From positions 775,501-839,500 of the forward strand of contig NZ_CP046176.1 of assembly GCF_013009555.1 (NCBI RefSeq): a stretch of DNA of 64,000 bases, in the 5' to 3' direction. The stretch is from Phocaeicola dorei. Its GTDB lineage: Bacteria; Bacteroidota; Bacteroidia; Bacteroidales; Bacteroidaceae. Made by a program: the position numbers and the translations under genes. The notes beneath the pieces were generated by a model that was not told the DNA's origin, ran no database searches, and was given only the letters and a program-made list of their open reading frames with translations. This document shows positions 52,044 through 61,542 of the stretch, in pieces; positions within the stretch are counted from its first letter, which is position 1, and the number at the start of each line of letters is the position of its first letter.

Positions 52044-53480
52044 ATGGTAGAGTGGAGTATCTTTAATGAAATCTTTGCTGTTGCTTTTAACGTGCTTTAT
52101 TTTGTGATTATCATCGGAACTATCTTTATAGTGATACTTGATAATCGTAATCCTGTTAAAACAATGGCATGGGTACTTGTACTCTTTTTCCTGCCCATTG
52201 TGGGGCTTGTATTCTATTTCTTTTTCGGCAGAAGCACACGTAAGGAGAAATTGATCAGCAAGAAAGGGTTCACCCGTCTTATAAAACGTCCTATGGCAGA
52301 ATACCAAGCGCAAAAGGCGTTTAAGTGTCCTGATGAACAGTACCAGTTGATGCGTTTTTTCCGGAAAGTGAATAATGCTTTGCCCTTTGAAGGAAATGCG
52401 ACGGAAGTTTTTACGGATGGTTATTCCATGCTGTATTCATTGATGAAAGAAATCAGTAAAGCAAAGCACCACATCCATTTACAGTTTTATATTTTTGAGG
52501 ATGATCCGGCAGGCAGGCTGCTGCGCGATGTGTTGATAGATAAAGCGCGGCAGGGAGTAGAAGTGCGTTTACTATACGATGACGTGGGCTGTTGGAAAGT
52601 TCCCCATGCTTTTTTTGATGAAATGCGGGGAGCAGGTATTGAAGCACGTAGTTTTTTGAAAGTTCGTTTCCCTTTATTTACCAGTAAGGTAAATTATCGT
52701 AATCACCGTAAAATAGTGGTAATTGACGGTCGTGTGGCTTATATGGGAGGAATGAACATTGCTTTGCGCTATATGAAAGGCTTTCCATGGGGGATATGGC
52801 GGGATACTCACATTAAGATAGAAGGAAAAGCGGTATATGGGTTACAGACTGCTTTTTTGACCGATTGGTATGTGGTAGACCGTACTCTTATCACTTCCTC
52901 CCGTTATTTCCCCGAAGTTGGAATCTTTGGGAAGGCTCTGATACAGATTGTTACTTCCGATCCTGTAGGCGAATGGCGGGATATTATGCAAGGGTTACTG
53001 ATAGCTATCAGTAGTTCCCGAAAATATTTTTATATACAAACCCCTTACCTGTTGCCTACCGAACCTATTCTGATGGCATTGAAAACGGCAGCTTTAGCAG
53101 GTGTGGATGTTCGCATTATGATACCGGCACGTGCCGATACGTGGATAACACATTTAGGTTCGTTATCTTATTTGGATGATATCATGCGTGCGGGTGTCAG
53201 GATTTACCTTTATCAGAAAGGTTTTTTGCATTCCAAGTTGATGGTTAGTGATGATACTCTCTCTACGGTAGGTTCTACTAATATGGACTTCCGTAGCTTT
53301 GAGCATAATTTTGAGGTGAATGCCTTTATGTATGATCCGGCCTCAGCATTGATGTTGAAGGGTATTTTCCTGCAAGACCAGAAGGACGCTATCCTGTTAC
53401 AGAGAAAAACATGGATGAAGCGTCCTTGGTATCAAAAAGCACAAGAATCTATTGTTCGGTTGCTGGCACCATTGCTTTGA
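52044..53480 (+). CDS. cls: Cardiolipin synthase
   Basis: A 478-residue membrane enzyme with two N-terminal helices (about 12-33 and 39-60). It has two phospholipase D HKD motifs: NHRKIVVIDGRVAYMGGMNI (about 218) and LHSKLMVSDDTLSTVGSTNM (about 394). It makes cardiolipin from two phosphatidylglycerols (or a related pair). The gene converges with rsmD and their 3' ends overlap by 32 bp. Confidence 0.94.
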   Translation: MVEWSIFNEIFAVAFNVLYFVIIIGTIFIVILDNRNPVKTMAWVLVLFFLPIVGLVFYFFFGRSTRKEKLISKKGFTRLIKRPMAEYQAQKAFKCPDEQYQLMRFFRKVNNALPFEGNATEVFTDGYSMLYSLMKEISKAKHHIHLQFYIFEDDPAGRLLRDVLIDKARQGVEVRLLYDDVGCWKVPHAFFDEMRGAGIEARSFLKVRFPLFTSKVNYRNHRKIVVIDGRVAYMGGMNIALRYMKGFPWGIWRDTHIKIEGKAVYGLQTAFLTDWYVVDRTLITSSRYFPEVGIFGKALIQIVTSDPVGEWRDIMQGLLIAISSSRKYFYIQTPYLLPTEPILMALKTAALAGVDVRIMIPARADTWITHLGSLSYLDDIMRAGVRIYLYQKGFLHSKLMVSDDTLSTVGSTNMDFRSFEHNFEVNAFMYDPASALMLKGIFLQDQKDAILLQRKTWMKRPWYQKAQESIVRLLAPLL

Positions 53481-54009
53481 AGAAAGAGAAGTTCACACTG
53501 CCATATACACGGCGCTCAATAAAATGGGGATTATCCTCGAAATGGTTCTCTTTGCCATGTTCCAATACCAATAATCCGTCTTCCTTTAAAATCCCGCTTT
53601 CGAAAATACGGGTGGGGATACTTTCCAGATCTTTCAAGGCGTATGGAGGATCGGCGAAGATGAAATCAAACTGCTCGCTGCATTTGTCTATAAATCTAAA
53701 GACATCAGCACGGATAGGAAAACATTTGTCAGTCTTCACTTCACGCATCACCTGCGAGATGAAAGAAAGATGCTGGGGATCTTTTTCCACTGAGATAACC
53801 CGGTCACAACCGCGTGAAACCAGTTCTATACTGATGCTGCCCGTACCGGCAAAAAGGTCCAAAGCTGTAACTCCGTTCTCGAAGTCAAAATAATTATTAC
53901 TTAATACATTGAAAAGGTTCTCTTTGGCAAAATCCGTTGTTGGACGTGCCTTGAATGTATGAGGCACGTCGAAACGGCGCCGTTTGTATATACCGCTGAT
54001 TACTCGCAT
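53449..54009 (-). CDS. rsmD: 16S rRNA (guanine-N2) methyltransferase
   Basis: A 186-residue methyltransferase. MRVISGIYKRRRFDVPHTFK and ARPTTDFAKENLFNVL form the RsmD start. The AdoMet site is ALDLFAGTGSISIELVSRG and the catalytic motif is FIFADPPYAL. It methylates G966 of 16S rRNA. It overlaps the upstream DUF3822 gene by 10 bp, so they form an operon. Confidence 0.95.
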   Translation of the reverse strand: MRVISGIYKRRRFDVPHTFKARPTTDFAKENLFNVLSNNYFDFENGVTALDLFAGTGSISIELVSRGCDRVISVEKDPQHLSFISQVMREVKTDKCFPIRADVFRFIDKCSEQFDFIFADPPYALKDLESIPTRIFESGILKEDGLLVLEHGKENHFEDNPHFIERRVYGSVNFSFFKAMVPATEQ

Positions 54010-54818
54010 AATAATAAGGTTTGCATGTCAAAAGGTATCTCTTCTATTTTACTTATCTCGGAGCGGTTGAATTCCGCTTTGGGGTTGATGACGAATACCT
54101 GACGCAGATAGTTGCGCAATTCTTTCAATAATTCTTCTTTGTCCTCTAATTTTCCTGTCAAGTGCAGTTCGTCTTTTTCCTGATTATAATTTAATTGTTG
54201 CCATATATATAATAGGTAATACACACGGTCTGTGGTTTGTTTGCATGGAAATGAGTTAATCAGTAATAAGTTGCCCTTATCAAAACAAAAAACTTCCATT
54301 TGTTGCTCGCGTATGTGTGTGTATAGTTTCCGGCTGTTGCCCAACCGGCTTTTCCGGGCGAAATATTCAGTCAGCGGGCTGGCGGTGGAGAAGTAACGAG
54401 CTGTAGGAAAATGTTCAGTCAGTAACAAATGGGTATGTTTGTCTATAGCAAAAAGTATTACCACATTACTCCTTCCCAGAACATTGCAAAGTACAATCTC
54501 GTTATTTCCTTTAGGAAAATTATGATAGAAAACAGTATCCATTTGTTCGTCTTCGAATAATTCTAAAGGAACAGGTGTGAAACGGGGGGAGTCATACAGA
54601 ATGTTAACCCGTTTATACGGATATCTTAGAGTTTCTGTCTCGGTTAACATTTCCTTTAGATTAGCCGTCATAGAGTATCCGGTATTGACAGGATACGGAA
54701 CAAAGCAGAAATCATTATCTGTCAGTGGGTTATAGATAGAAAAAGAAAATCCATCCGCACTGAGGCGGATGGATAATGTATATTGTTCCGATTTTGTAAA
54801 ATCGATACGTTCAGTCAT
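54000..54818 (-). CDS. DUF3822 family protein
   Basis: A 272-residue protein typical of the Bacteroidetes DUF3822 family: YTLSIRLSADGFSFSIYNPL near the start and VFYHNFPKGNNEIVLCNVLG in the middle. No signal peptide or membrane segment is present. The strand pattern at the start and again near QQMEVFCFDKGNLLLINSFP looks like the two halves of an actin/hexokinase-type fold, but this is only a visual impression. It lies between a membrane protein gene (2 bp gap) and rsmD (overlap). Function unknown. Confidence 0.85.
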   Translation of the reverse strand: MTERIDFTKSEQYTLSIRLSADGFSFSIYNPLTDNDFCFVPYPVNTGYSMTANLKEMLTETETLRYPYKRVNILYDSPRFTPVPLELFEDEQMDTVFYHNFPKGNNEIVLCNVLGRSNVVILFAIDKHTHLLLTEHFPTARYFSTASPLTEYFARKSRLGNSRKLYTHIREQQMEVFCFDKGNLLLINSFPCKQTTDRVYYLLYIWQQLNYNQEKDELHLTGKLEDKEELLKELRNYLRQVFVINPKAEFNRSEISKIEEIPFDMQTLLLCE

Positions 54819-54820
54819 TC

Positions 54821-55507
54821 TTATTCCCAGTTACCTGCGTTATTGTTAGGCTGTTCGATATCACCCACTCTTAAACCGCAATATTTGCCCAGTTTGGTTT
54901 GAAGGTCTTTAAGGTTAGCCAATTCTTGAGCATTCAAACCACCCAAATATGTTTCATACGGAGTTTGAGCTTGGAATAAATGCAAAGGGGCACCTGATTT
55001 TGTTGTATCGTTACGGATAGCCATTTCAAACTGTGCACCATTTCCGAAAGGAACATATCTTAAAGAGTCTGCATTGAATCCCGGAGCATAGATTGTATCT
55101 GTTACGGCAACCCATAAAGTATCACGTTTGAAGTTCATTAAACCTTCTTTTTCAACTTCTTTCCAGTTACCAGTTTTTTTGGCTTTGTTGATGATTGCCA
55201 TAGCTTTCTTTTCAGTCATGCCAGCTTCCAGTTGCGTATCAGACAAAACTCCTTCTTTCTTTACAAATGGAAGTTTTGCAGTTTTGACGAAATCAATCAA
55301 GGTGTCGAAACTTGCAGTGTATTGTCCGTTGTGCAGGTTGCGGTATTCCAACTGTGCCTTACGGATGTCAATTAAGCGTGCAATAACTTGTTTCTCTCTA
55401 GCTTTTTTAGCGTCATCGAAGTTAATCGGTCCCATGATACTGCCGTAGCAAACGTATATCAAACCGATAACGCAAGCAGCCAATACAATATTAATAACTG
55501 TTTTCAT
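54821..55507 (-). CDS. Pilin-like or pseudopilin-like membrane-anchored protein
   Basis: A 228-residue protein with one N-terminal helix (TVINIVLAACVIGLIYVCYG). It is followed by a long amphipathic helix with many Ala, Arg and Gln (AREKQVIARLIDIRKAQLEY) and a soluble domain. The N-terminal region resembles pseudopilins in shape, but there is no leader-peptidase motif before the helix. The gene starts the operon with DUF3822 and rsmD, with a -7 element TATTTTTG at 55545-55552. Function unknown. Confidence 0.65.
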   Translation of the reverse strand: MKTVINIVLAACVIGLIYVCYGSIMGPINFDDAKKAREKQVIARLIDIRKAQLEYRNLHNGQYTASFDTLIDFVKTAKLPFVKKEGVLSDTQLEAGMTEKKAMAIINKAKKTGNWKEVEKEGLMNFKRDTLWVAVTDTIYAPGFNADSLRYVPFGNGAQFEMAIRNDTTKSGAPLHLFQAQTPYETYLGGLNAQELANLKDLQTKLGKYCGLRVGDIEQPNNNAGNWE

Positions 55508-55544
55508 GATAAATATGTGTTTTTTTTAGTTTATATTCGCATCG

Positions 55545-55552
55545 CAAAAATA
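55545..55552 (-). promoter_or_regulatory. Promoter -7 element for the pilin-like gene operon
   Basis: TATTTTTG on the minus strand, 37 bp before the ATG of the pilin-like gene. Confidence 0.6.
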
Positions 55553-55604
55553 AAACAAATAAATCTAATAACGCACAGTTCAAGGAACTTTTTATTACGC
55601 AATT

Positions 55605-57023
55605 ATGATTAATAGTTATTTAGTGCAGCAAATTAAGGGAAATTTTCTATATAAACCAACTTTAGAACAAGAAAAAGCTGTTAAATTTTTAGCAGATTTT
55701 CTCTTTTCTCACCAATCGGACTCGGTTTTTCTCTTAAAGGGATATGCCGGTACGGGTAAAACATCCCTTATCGGGGCATTGGTGAAGACCTTGGACCAGT
55801 TACAGCAAAAGTGTGTTCTACTTGCTCCGACGGGCAGGGCGGCTAAAGTCTTTTCACATTATGCACAGCATCCGGCTTATACTATTCATAAGAAGATTTA
55901 CCGCCAGCGCAACTTTTCAAATGACCTGGATAACTTTTCTTTGGATGATAACTTGCATCAGCATACTTTGTTTATTGTGGATGAGGCGTCGATGATCGCT
56001 AATGACGGATTGGCGGGGGCAGTCTTTGGTACAGGGCGTTTGCTGGACGACTTGATTCAATATGTATATGCCGGAACAGGTTGCCGTTTGATGCTGGTAG
56101 GGGATACGGCGCAGCTTCCTCCGGTAGGAGAAGAGGAGAGTCCGTCTCTTTCGGCCGATAAGTTACGCGGGTATGGCATGGAAGTATATGAGGCGCAGCT
56201 CACTGAGGTGGTCCGTCAGATGCACGATTCGGGGATTCTTTGGAATGCGACAGAATTGCGCCGCTACATATCCGCGGAAGATTTTCTCACTTTGCCTTCT
56301 GTCCGTGTGGAAGGGTTTCCGGATATCCGGATGGTTTCTGGTAGTGAGCTGATTGAGGTTATTAATGATTGTTACGGTCAGGCAGGTATGGACGAAACGA
56401 TTGTGGTCTGCCGTTCCAATAAACGGGCGAATATTTATAATAAGGGAATCAGGAATACGATTTTGTTTCGGGAGGATGAACTGAACAGCGGTGACCTGCT
56501 GATGGTGGCGAAGAATAACTATTTTTGGACGGAGGGCTGTAAGGAGATTGATTTTATAGCCAATGGAGATATAGCTGTAATTCGCCGTGTTCGTCGGGTG
56601 CGTGAGGCATACGGCTTTCGTTTTGCCGATGTGGTGCTGGCGTTCCCCGACTATGATGGTATGGAACTGGAGGTGAAACTTTTGTTGGATACCTTGCATA
56701 CTGAAACACCCGCATTGCCTAAAGAATTGAATGACAAGTTATTTTATTCGGTATTGGAGGATTATGCTGATATAACTGTGAAACGTGAGCGGATGAAGAA
56801 AATGAAAGCCGATCCTCATTACAATGCCTTACAGGTGAAATATGCGTATGCCGTTACTTGTCACAAAGCGCAGGGTGGCCAGTGGAAACGGGTCTTTTTG
56901 GATCAGGGCTATATGACGGAGAATATGCTGACTCCGGATTATTTCCGTTGGCTGTATACGGCTTTCACCCGTGCTACGGAAATTCTGTATCTAGTGAACT
57001 GGCCGAAGGAGCAGACGGAATAA
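55605..57023 (+). CDS. RecD-like ATP-dependent DNA helicase
   Basis: A 472-residue SF1 helicase. Walker A is GYAGTGKTSLI (46-56), Walker B is FIVDEASMI, and later motifs include GDTAQLPPVGEEES, LTEVVRQ and the C-terminal AYAVTCHKAQGGQWKRVF with YTAFTRATEILYL. It is shorter than RecD2 (about 720-800) because it lacks the N-terminal helix-hairpin-helix repeats. It probably acts in DNA repair or recombination. It stands alone, divergent from the pilin-like gene. Confidence 0.9.
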   Translation: MINSYLVQQIKGNFLYKPTLEQEKAVKFLADFLFSHQSDSVFLLKGYAGTGKTSLIGALVKTLDQLQQKCVLLAPTGRAAKVFSHYAQHPAYTIHKKIYRQRNFSNDLDNFSLDDNLHQHTLFIVDEASMIANDGLAGAVFGTGRLLDDLIQYVYAGTGCRLMLVGDTAQLPPVGEEESPSLSADKLRGYGMEVYEAQLTEVVRQMHDSGILWNATELRRYISAEDFLTLPSVRVEGFPDIRMVSGSELIEVINDCYGQAGMDETIVVCRSNKRANIYNKGIRNTILFREDELNSGDLLMVAKNNYFWTEGCKEIDFIANGDIAVIRRVRRVREAYGFRFADVVLAFPDYDGMELEVKLLLDTLHTETPALPKELNDKLFYSVLEDYADITVKRERMKKMKADPHYNALQVKYAYAVTCHKAQGGQWKRVFLDQGYMTENMLTPDYFRWLYTAFTRATEILYLVNWPKEQTE

Positions 57024-57120
57024 GCAGACAGTCAGTGAGGTGTTAATGACTGATTATATGCTTCCAGCCGTTTGGTTAGTTTTTTTTTTCTTATGGCTAA
57101 GCTTTTTTGAACGTTTATGT

Positions 57121-57210
57121 TCTATCTCCATAACCTTTGGAGTTAACTCCCAAGCTTATGGAGTTGACTCCAAAGGTTATGGAGATAACTCCAAAGGCTT
57201 GGGAGATAGA
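57121..57210. repeat. Palindromic repeat cluster made of 21-bp units
   Basis: Three 21-bp direct units (57136-57156, 57157-57177, 57178-57198) and a partial fourth each hold a GGAGTTAACTCC-like dyad. The whole block is itself a palindrome: 57121-57143 and 57188-57210 match as inverted arms at 20 of 23 positions. It lies between the convergent helicase and alaS genes. A small frame across it would be repetitive and is not supported as a gene. Confidence 0.75.
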
Positions 57211-57271
57211 AATCTTCTTTTCTGTTTCCCTTATCCATAGAGGAGAAAAGGCTTAGTGAACCAGATGAAAA

Positions 57272-57313
57272 AAACTCCGCCACCGGCTTTCAGACCAGAA
57301 TGGCGGAGTTTTG
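57272..57313 (-). terminator. Terminator after alaS
   Basis: AAAACTCCGCCA (57272-57283) pairs perfectly with TGGCGGAGTTTT (57302-57313). On the minus strand the stem runs straight into TTTTTT. Confidence 0.9.
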
Positions 57314-57346
57314 ATATATACGAAATATGGACGAAATTCGAATAGA

Positions 57347-59965
57347 TTACAATGCAGCCAGCTCTATCACTTTATCAACAGCCGCATTCAAACCGTCAGG
57401 ATTCTTACCGCCTGCCGTTGCGAAGTGGGGCTGACCACCGCCGCCGCCTTGAATCAGTTTGGCTGCTTCACGGACCAGTTTGCCTGCATTCTGTCCGGCT
57501 TTTACCAGGTCTTCGCTAATCATGACAGTCAGCATCGGTTTGTTATTGTCCACACTGCCTATTACAACGAACAGATTGGCAGGAATTTCACCTTTCAGCT
57601 GGAAGGCAATATCTTTCACTACGTCGGCAGACATCGGAATGATGGCTTTCACCACTTTCACACCATTTATTTCTTTGGCATTCTCTACCAGTCTGGCTTT
57701 CAGTGCGGCGCCCTTTTCTTTCATGAACTCTTCCACCTGCTTCTTCAATCCTGCATTTTCGTCAATATACTTGCGGATGGCGACTTTCAGATCGGGAGCA
57801 TTGTTGAACAATGCCTTCAAGTCATTCAGCGTATCCTGGACCGTATCCATCAATTCCTCTACTTTGGCACCCGTGATAGCTTCGATACGGCGCACACCGG
57901 CAGCAACAGAGCTTTCGCTGATAATACGAACCATACCGATCTTGCCTGTAGCCGAAACGTGGGTACCTCCGCAGAATTCAATAGAGTTGCCGAATTGGAC
58001 AACACGTACCTCATCACCGTATTTTTCACCGAACAAAGCAATGGCACCCAGTTCTTTTGCCTTTTCGATAGGAAGATTGCGGTATTCCGTCAAAGGGATA
58101 TTCTCACGGATTTTGGCATTTACCAAATGTTCCACTTCACGAAGTTGCTCGTCAGTCACTTTCTGGAAGTGAGAGAAATCGAAACGTAATGACTCAGGAG
58201 TCACCAAAGAACCTTTTTGTTCTACGTGAGTTCCTAATACCTGGCGCAACGCTTCGTCCAGCAAATGAGTACAAGAGTGGTTGGCGGCACAGGCGGCACG
58301 TTTTTCTGTATCTACACAAGCCATCATCGGAACGTCAAGGTGTTCGGGCAGTTTTTTGGTGATATGGATAGGAAGGTTGTTTTCCTTCTTGGTATCAATG
58401 ATTTCGATGGTTTCGAATTCGCTTACGATCACCCCTGTATCACCTACCTGACCACCACTTTCGGCATAGAAAGGAGTATCGCTCAGTACAATTTGATACA
58501 GTGTCTGGTTTTTCTGCTTGATCTGGCGATAGCGCAGGATGCTGGTTTCATATTCGGTAAAGTCATAACCTACAAAGTGGGTGTCACCTTCCTTTATGGT
58601 GATCCAGTCGCCAGTTTCAACGGCTGCCGCGTTACGGGCGCGTTCTTTTTGTTTCTGCATTTCGGCGTTGAACTCTTCTTCGTTTACAGTCATGCCGTTT
58701 TCGCGGAGAATCAGTTCTGTCAGGTCGAGGGGGAAACCGAAAGTGTCATATAATGTAAAGGCATCCACACCGCTGATCTCTTTTTTCCCGGCAGCTTTGG
58801 CATCGTTCATAGTCTTGTCCAACAGACGGATACCTGTTTCCAGTGTGCGCAGGAAAGATTCTTCTTCTTCTTTGATCACTTTCTCGATCAGTATTTTTTG
58901 TGCGTTCAACTCTGGATAGGCCTCGCCCATATTCTCAATTAATACAGGCAGCAGCTTGTACATGAATGCTTGTTTCTGTCCCAGGAAAGTATATCCGTAA
59001 CGGACGGCACGGCGGAGGATACGGCGGATTACATAGCCGGCTTTTGCGTTACTGGGCAACTGACCGTCGGTGATTGAGAATGCGATGGTACGGATATGGT
59101 CGGCTATAACGCGCATGGCGATATCTTTCTGGTTGTCTTGGCCATAGGTGGTTCCTGCCATTTCGGCGATGGCTTTCAGCATCGGTTGGAACACGTCAGT
59201 GTCATAGTTGGATGTCTTGCCTTGCAGTGTGCGCACCAAACGTTCGAATCCCATACCGGTATCGATTACTTTGGCGGGAAGACCTTCCAGTGAACCGTCT
59301 GCTTTGCGGTTGAACTGCATGAATACAAGATTCCAGATCTCGATTACTTGCGGATGATCCTTATTTACCAGTTGGTTGCCGGGGATTTGAGCTTTTTCTT
59401 CTTCCGAACGTGAGTCGATATGGATTTCAGAACACGGGCCGCAGGGACCTGTATCACCCATTTCCCAGAAATTGTCATGTTTGTTGCCATTGAGGATATG
59501 GTCTTTCGGCAGGAACTGTTCCCAGTAAGAGGCGGCTTCATTGTCCCGTTCCAGTCCTTCTTCGGGACTTCCTTCGAATACGGTGGCATACAGATCTTTC
59601 GGATCTATTTTCAGTACATCTACCAGATATTCCCATGCCCAGCCGATAGCTTCTTTCTTGAAGTAATCTCCGAAAGACCAGTTGCCCAGCATCTCGAACA
59701 TAGTATGGTGGTAGGTATCATGTCCCACTTCTTCCAGGTCATTGTGCTTGCCGCTTACACGCAAACATTTTTGTGAGTCCGCAACTCTTTTGTATTTGGC
59801 CGGGTGATTGCCCAGAATAATGTCTTTGAACTGGTTCATTCCTGCATTGGTGAACATCAATGTGGGGTCATCTTTAATGACCATCGGAGCCGATGGGACA
59901 ATCTGGTGTCCTTTCGACTCGAAAAAGCTTTTGAAAGAATCTCTAATTTCTTTAGCTGTCATCAT
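57347..59965 (-). CDS. alaS: Alanyl-tRNA synthetase
   Basis: An 872-residue synthetase of normal length. The class II catalytic core has [14 protein letters not shown] and [14 protein letters not shown]. The editing domain has the zinc-type motif in [14 protein letters not shown] (about 567) and [12 protein letters not shown] (about 667). The C-terminal domain ends with [20 protein letters not shown]. It charges tRNA-Ala and clears mischarged Ser and Gly. A -7 element TATCTTTG lies at 60013-60020 on the minus strand, and a strong terminator follows. Confidence 0.98.
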   Translation of the reverse strand: MMTAKEIRDSFKSFFESKGHQIVPSAPMVIKDDPTLMFTNAGMNQFKDIILGNHPAKYKRVADSQKCLRVSGKHNDLEEVGHDTYHHTMFEMLGNWSFGDYFKKEAIGWAWEYLVDVLKIDPKDLYATVFEGSPEEGLERDNEAASYWEQFLPKDHILNGNKHDNFWEMGDTGPCGPCSEIHIDSRSEEEKAQIPGNQLVNKDHPQVIEIWNLVFMQFNRKADGSLEGLPAKVIDTGMGFERLVRTLQGKTSNYDTDVFQPMLKAIAEMAGTTYGQDNQKDIAMRVIADHIRTIAFSITDGQLPSNAKAGYVIRRILRRAVRYGYTFLGQKQAFMYKLLPVLIENMGEAYPELNAQKILIEKVIKEEEESFLRTLETGIRLLDKTMNDAKAAGKKEISGVDAFTLYDTFGFPLDLTELILRENGMTVNEEEFNAEMQKQKERARNAAAVETGDWITIKEGDTHFVGYDFTEYETSILRYRQIKQKNQTLYQIVLSDTPFYAESGGQVGDTGVIVSEFETIEIIDTKKENNLPIHITKKLPEHLDVPMMACVDTEKRAACAANHSCTHLLDEALRQVLGTHVEQKGSLVTPESLRFDFSHFQKVTDEQLREVEHLVNAKIRENIPLTEYRNLPIEKAKELGAIALFGEKYGDEVRVVQFGNSIEFCGGTHVSATGKIGMVRIISESSVAAGVRRIEAITGAKVEELMDTVQDTLNDLKALFNNAPDLKVAIRKYIDENAGLKKQVEEFMKEKGAALKARLVENAKEINGVKVVKAIIPMSADVVKDIAFQLKGEIPANLFVVIGSVDNNKPMLTVMISEDLVKAGQNAGKLVREAAKLIQGGGGGQPHFATAGGKNPDGLNAAVDKVIELAAL

Positions 59966-60012
59966 GTCGCTTAATATATTGTCTTCTAGTTAATATTCTC
60001 AAAAAGGATTTG

Positions 60013-60020
60013 CAAAGATA
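60013..60020 (-). promoter_or_regulatory. Promoter -7 element for alaS
   Basis: TATCTTTG on the minus strand, 47 bp before the alaS ATG. Confidence 0.65.
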
Positions 60021-60031
60021 ATTGGTTTTAT

Positions 60032-60039
60032 TATTTTTG
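60032..60039 (+). promoter_or_regulatory. Promoter -7 element for the M23 peptidase gene
   Basis: TATTTTTG on the plus strand, only 11 bp from the alaS element on the other strand and 63 bp before the ATG at 60103. Confidence 0.6.
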
Positions 60040-60102
60040 TCGACAAGAATTGTGCAAAATATTGATGTGTTGTGCATTAAAAACTTCAAAAAGCAGAATT
60101 AG

Positions 60103-61071
60103 ATGCGTAAAGTCTACTATATTTATAATCCTAAGACCCGAACTTATGACCGCATTTACCCCACAGTGAGGCAGCGCGCCTTAAGCATCTTGCGCCGTTT
60201 GTTTGTAGGAATGGGCTTGGGGGCAGGTAGTTTCATTATTTTATTATTGATCTTTGGTTCTCCGTCCGAGAAAGAGCTCCGTATAGAGAATGCTCGCTTA
60301 CTGGCCCAGTATAATGTGTTGTCTCATCGTCTGGATGAGGCTATGGGGGTGATGCAGGATATCCAGCAGCGTGATGATAATTTGTATCGGGTGGTGTTGC
60401 AGGCCGATCCTGTTTCGGATGCTGTCCGTAAGGCCGGTTATGGGGGGACAAACCGCTATGAACAGTTACGGGATATGGCGAATGCCGATCTGGTTATCAA
60501 TACCACTCAGAAACTGGATATGTTGAACCGGCAGCTTTATATCCAGTCCAAATCTTTTGACGAGGTGGTGGATTTGTGTAAGAGCCATGACGAGATGCTG
60601 AAATGTATTCCGGCCATCCAGCCTGTTTCCAATAAGGATTTGAAGAAGACGGCTTCCGGTTACGGTGTCCGTATAGATCCTATTTATAAGACAACCAAGT
60701 TTCATGCGGGGATGGACTTTTCTGCTAGTCCGGGCACGCCGGTGTATGCCACCGGTGATGGTGTTGTGGTGAAGGCCGGATGGGAGACAGGTTATGGGAA
60801 TACCATCGAAGTGAATCATGGCTTTGGTTATCTAACGCGCTATGCACATCTGAGTGCTTACAAGGTAAGACCGGGACAGAAGGTGGTCAGGGGTGAAGTG
60901 ATTGGAGCTGTGGGAAGTACAGGTAAAAGTACCGGACCTCACTTGCACTATGAAGTGCACGTGAAAGGAAAAGTGCAGAATCCTGTGAATTATTATTTCA
61001 TGGATTTGAGCGCGGAAGATTATGATAAGATGATACAGATTGCAGCCAACCACGGTAAGGTATTTGACTAG
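60103..61071 (+). CDS. M23 family peptidoglycan endopeptidase, membrane anchored
   Basis: A 322-residue protein. One membrane helix (about 34-50) is followed by a coiled-coil region (about 60-100) and a C-terminal LytM/M23 domain. The zinc ligands are seen in FHAGMDFSAS (HxxxD, about 200) and GPHLHYEVHVKG (HxH, about 278). It should cut peptide crosslinks in peptidoglycan or activate amidases. It is 33 bp upstream of the MerR-type gene. Confidence 0.93.
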   Translation: MRKVYYIYNPKTRTYDRIYPTVRQRALSILRRLFVGMGLGAGSFIILLLIFGSPSEKELRIENARLLAQYNVLSHRLDEAMGVMQDIQQRDDNLYRVVLQADPVSDAVRKAGYGGTNRYEQLRDMANADLVINTTQKLDMLNRQLYIQSKSFDEVVDLCKSHDEMLKCIPAIQPVSNKDLKKTASGYGVRIDPIYKTTKFHAGMDFSASPGTPVYATGDGVVVKAGWETGYGNTIEVNHGFGYLTRYAHLSAYKVRPGQKVVRGEVIGAVGSTGKSTGPHLHYEVHVKGKVQNPVNYYFMDLSAEDYDKMIQIAANHGKVFD

Positions 61072-61104
61072 CCGTGAATTTTTAATTCTCAATTTTAATT
61101 TACC

Positions 61105-61452
61105 ATGGCCTATAATCCTAATAAAGAACTGAAACTTTACTATTCCATAGGGGAAGTGGCAAAGATGTTTGATGTAAATGAATCCTTGTTGCGTTATTGG
61201 GAAAAGGAATTTCCTATTATTTCTCCCAAGAAGGCGGGAGGGAATGTCCGTCAGTATCGTAAAGAGGATATTGAGAATATCCGGCTGGTCTATCATCTGG
61301 TGAAAGAGAAAGGGATGACTTTACAGGGGGCCAAGCAGAAACTGAAGATGAACAGAGAAACCACTATCCGTACTGCGGAGATTTTGGACAGATTGAAACT
61401 GATACGTGAGGAATTGGTTAGTATGCGTAAAGAACTGGATTATCTGACTTAA
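61105..61452 (+). CDS. MerR family transcriptional regulator
   Basis: A 115-residue regulator with the MerR-type winged HTH: YYSIGEVAKMFDVNESLLRY, WEKEF and GGNVRQYRKEDIENIRLVYH. A C-terminal helix (LDRLKLIREELVSMRKELDY) suits dimerisation. No metal-binding cysteines follow, so it is not a typical metal sensor. It is likely cotranscribed with the M23 peptidase gene. Its targets are unknown. Confidence 0.9.
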   Translation: MAYNPNKELKLYYSIGEVAKMFDVNESLLRYWEKEFPIISPKKAGGNVRQYRKEDIENIRLVYHLVKEKGMTLQGAKQKLKMNRETTIRTAEILDRLKLIREELVSMRKELDYLT

Positions 61453-61457
61453 GAATA

Positions 61458-61531
61458 TTCACCACAGATTGCACGGATTAAAAACGAGTTGCGGATAATC
61501 GTTATGAACAATCAGTGTAGTCTGCGGTGAA
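61458..61531. repeat. Inverted repeat between merR-like gene and relA/spoT
   Basis: TTCACCACAGATT (61458-61470) and AGTCTGCGGTGAA (61519-61531) pair at 11 of 13 positions, the rest being wobble-type. It lies between convergent genes and may end transcription from both sides. Spacers with similar CCACAGATT words are common in Bacteroides genomes, as I recall. Confidence 0.55.
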
Positions 61532-61542
61532 ATTGGTATTGG

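Noticed and set aside
57121..57210. A CRISPR array
   Set aside because: The units are contiguous 21-bp repeats with no variable spacers, and no cas genes are present.
57040..57240. A 66-codon open frame with YGVDSKGYGDNSKG repeats
   Set aside because: It is simply the 21-bp palindromic units read in one frame, with no promoter or family match.
57311..58189. A plus-strand 292-codon frame
   Set aside because: It is antisense to alaS, whose motifs are certain.
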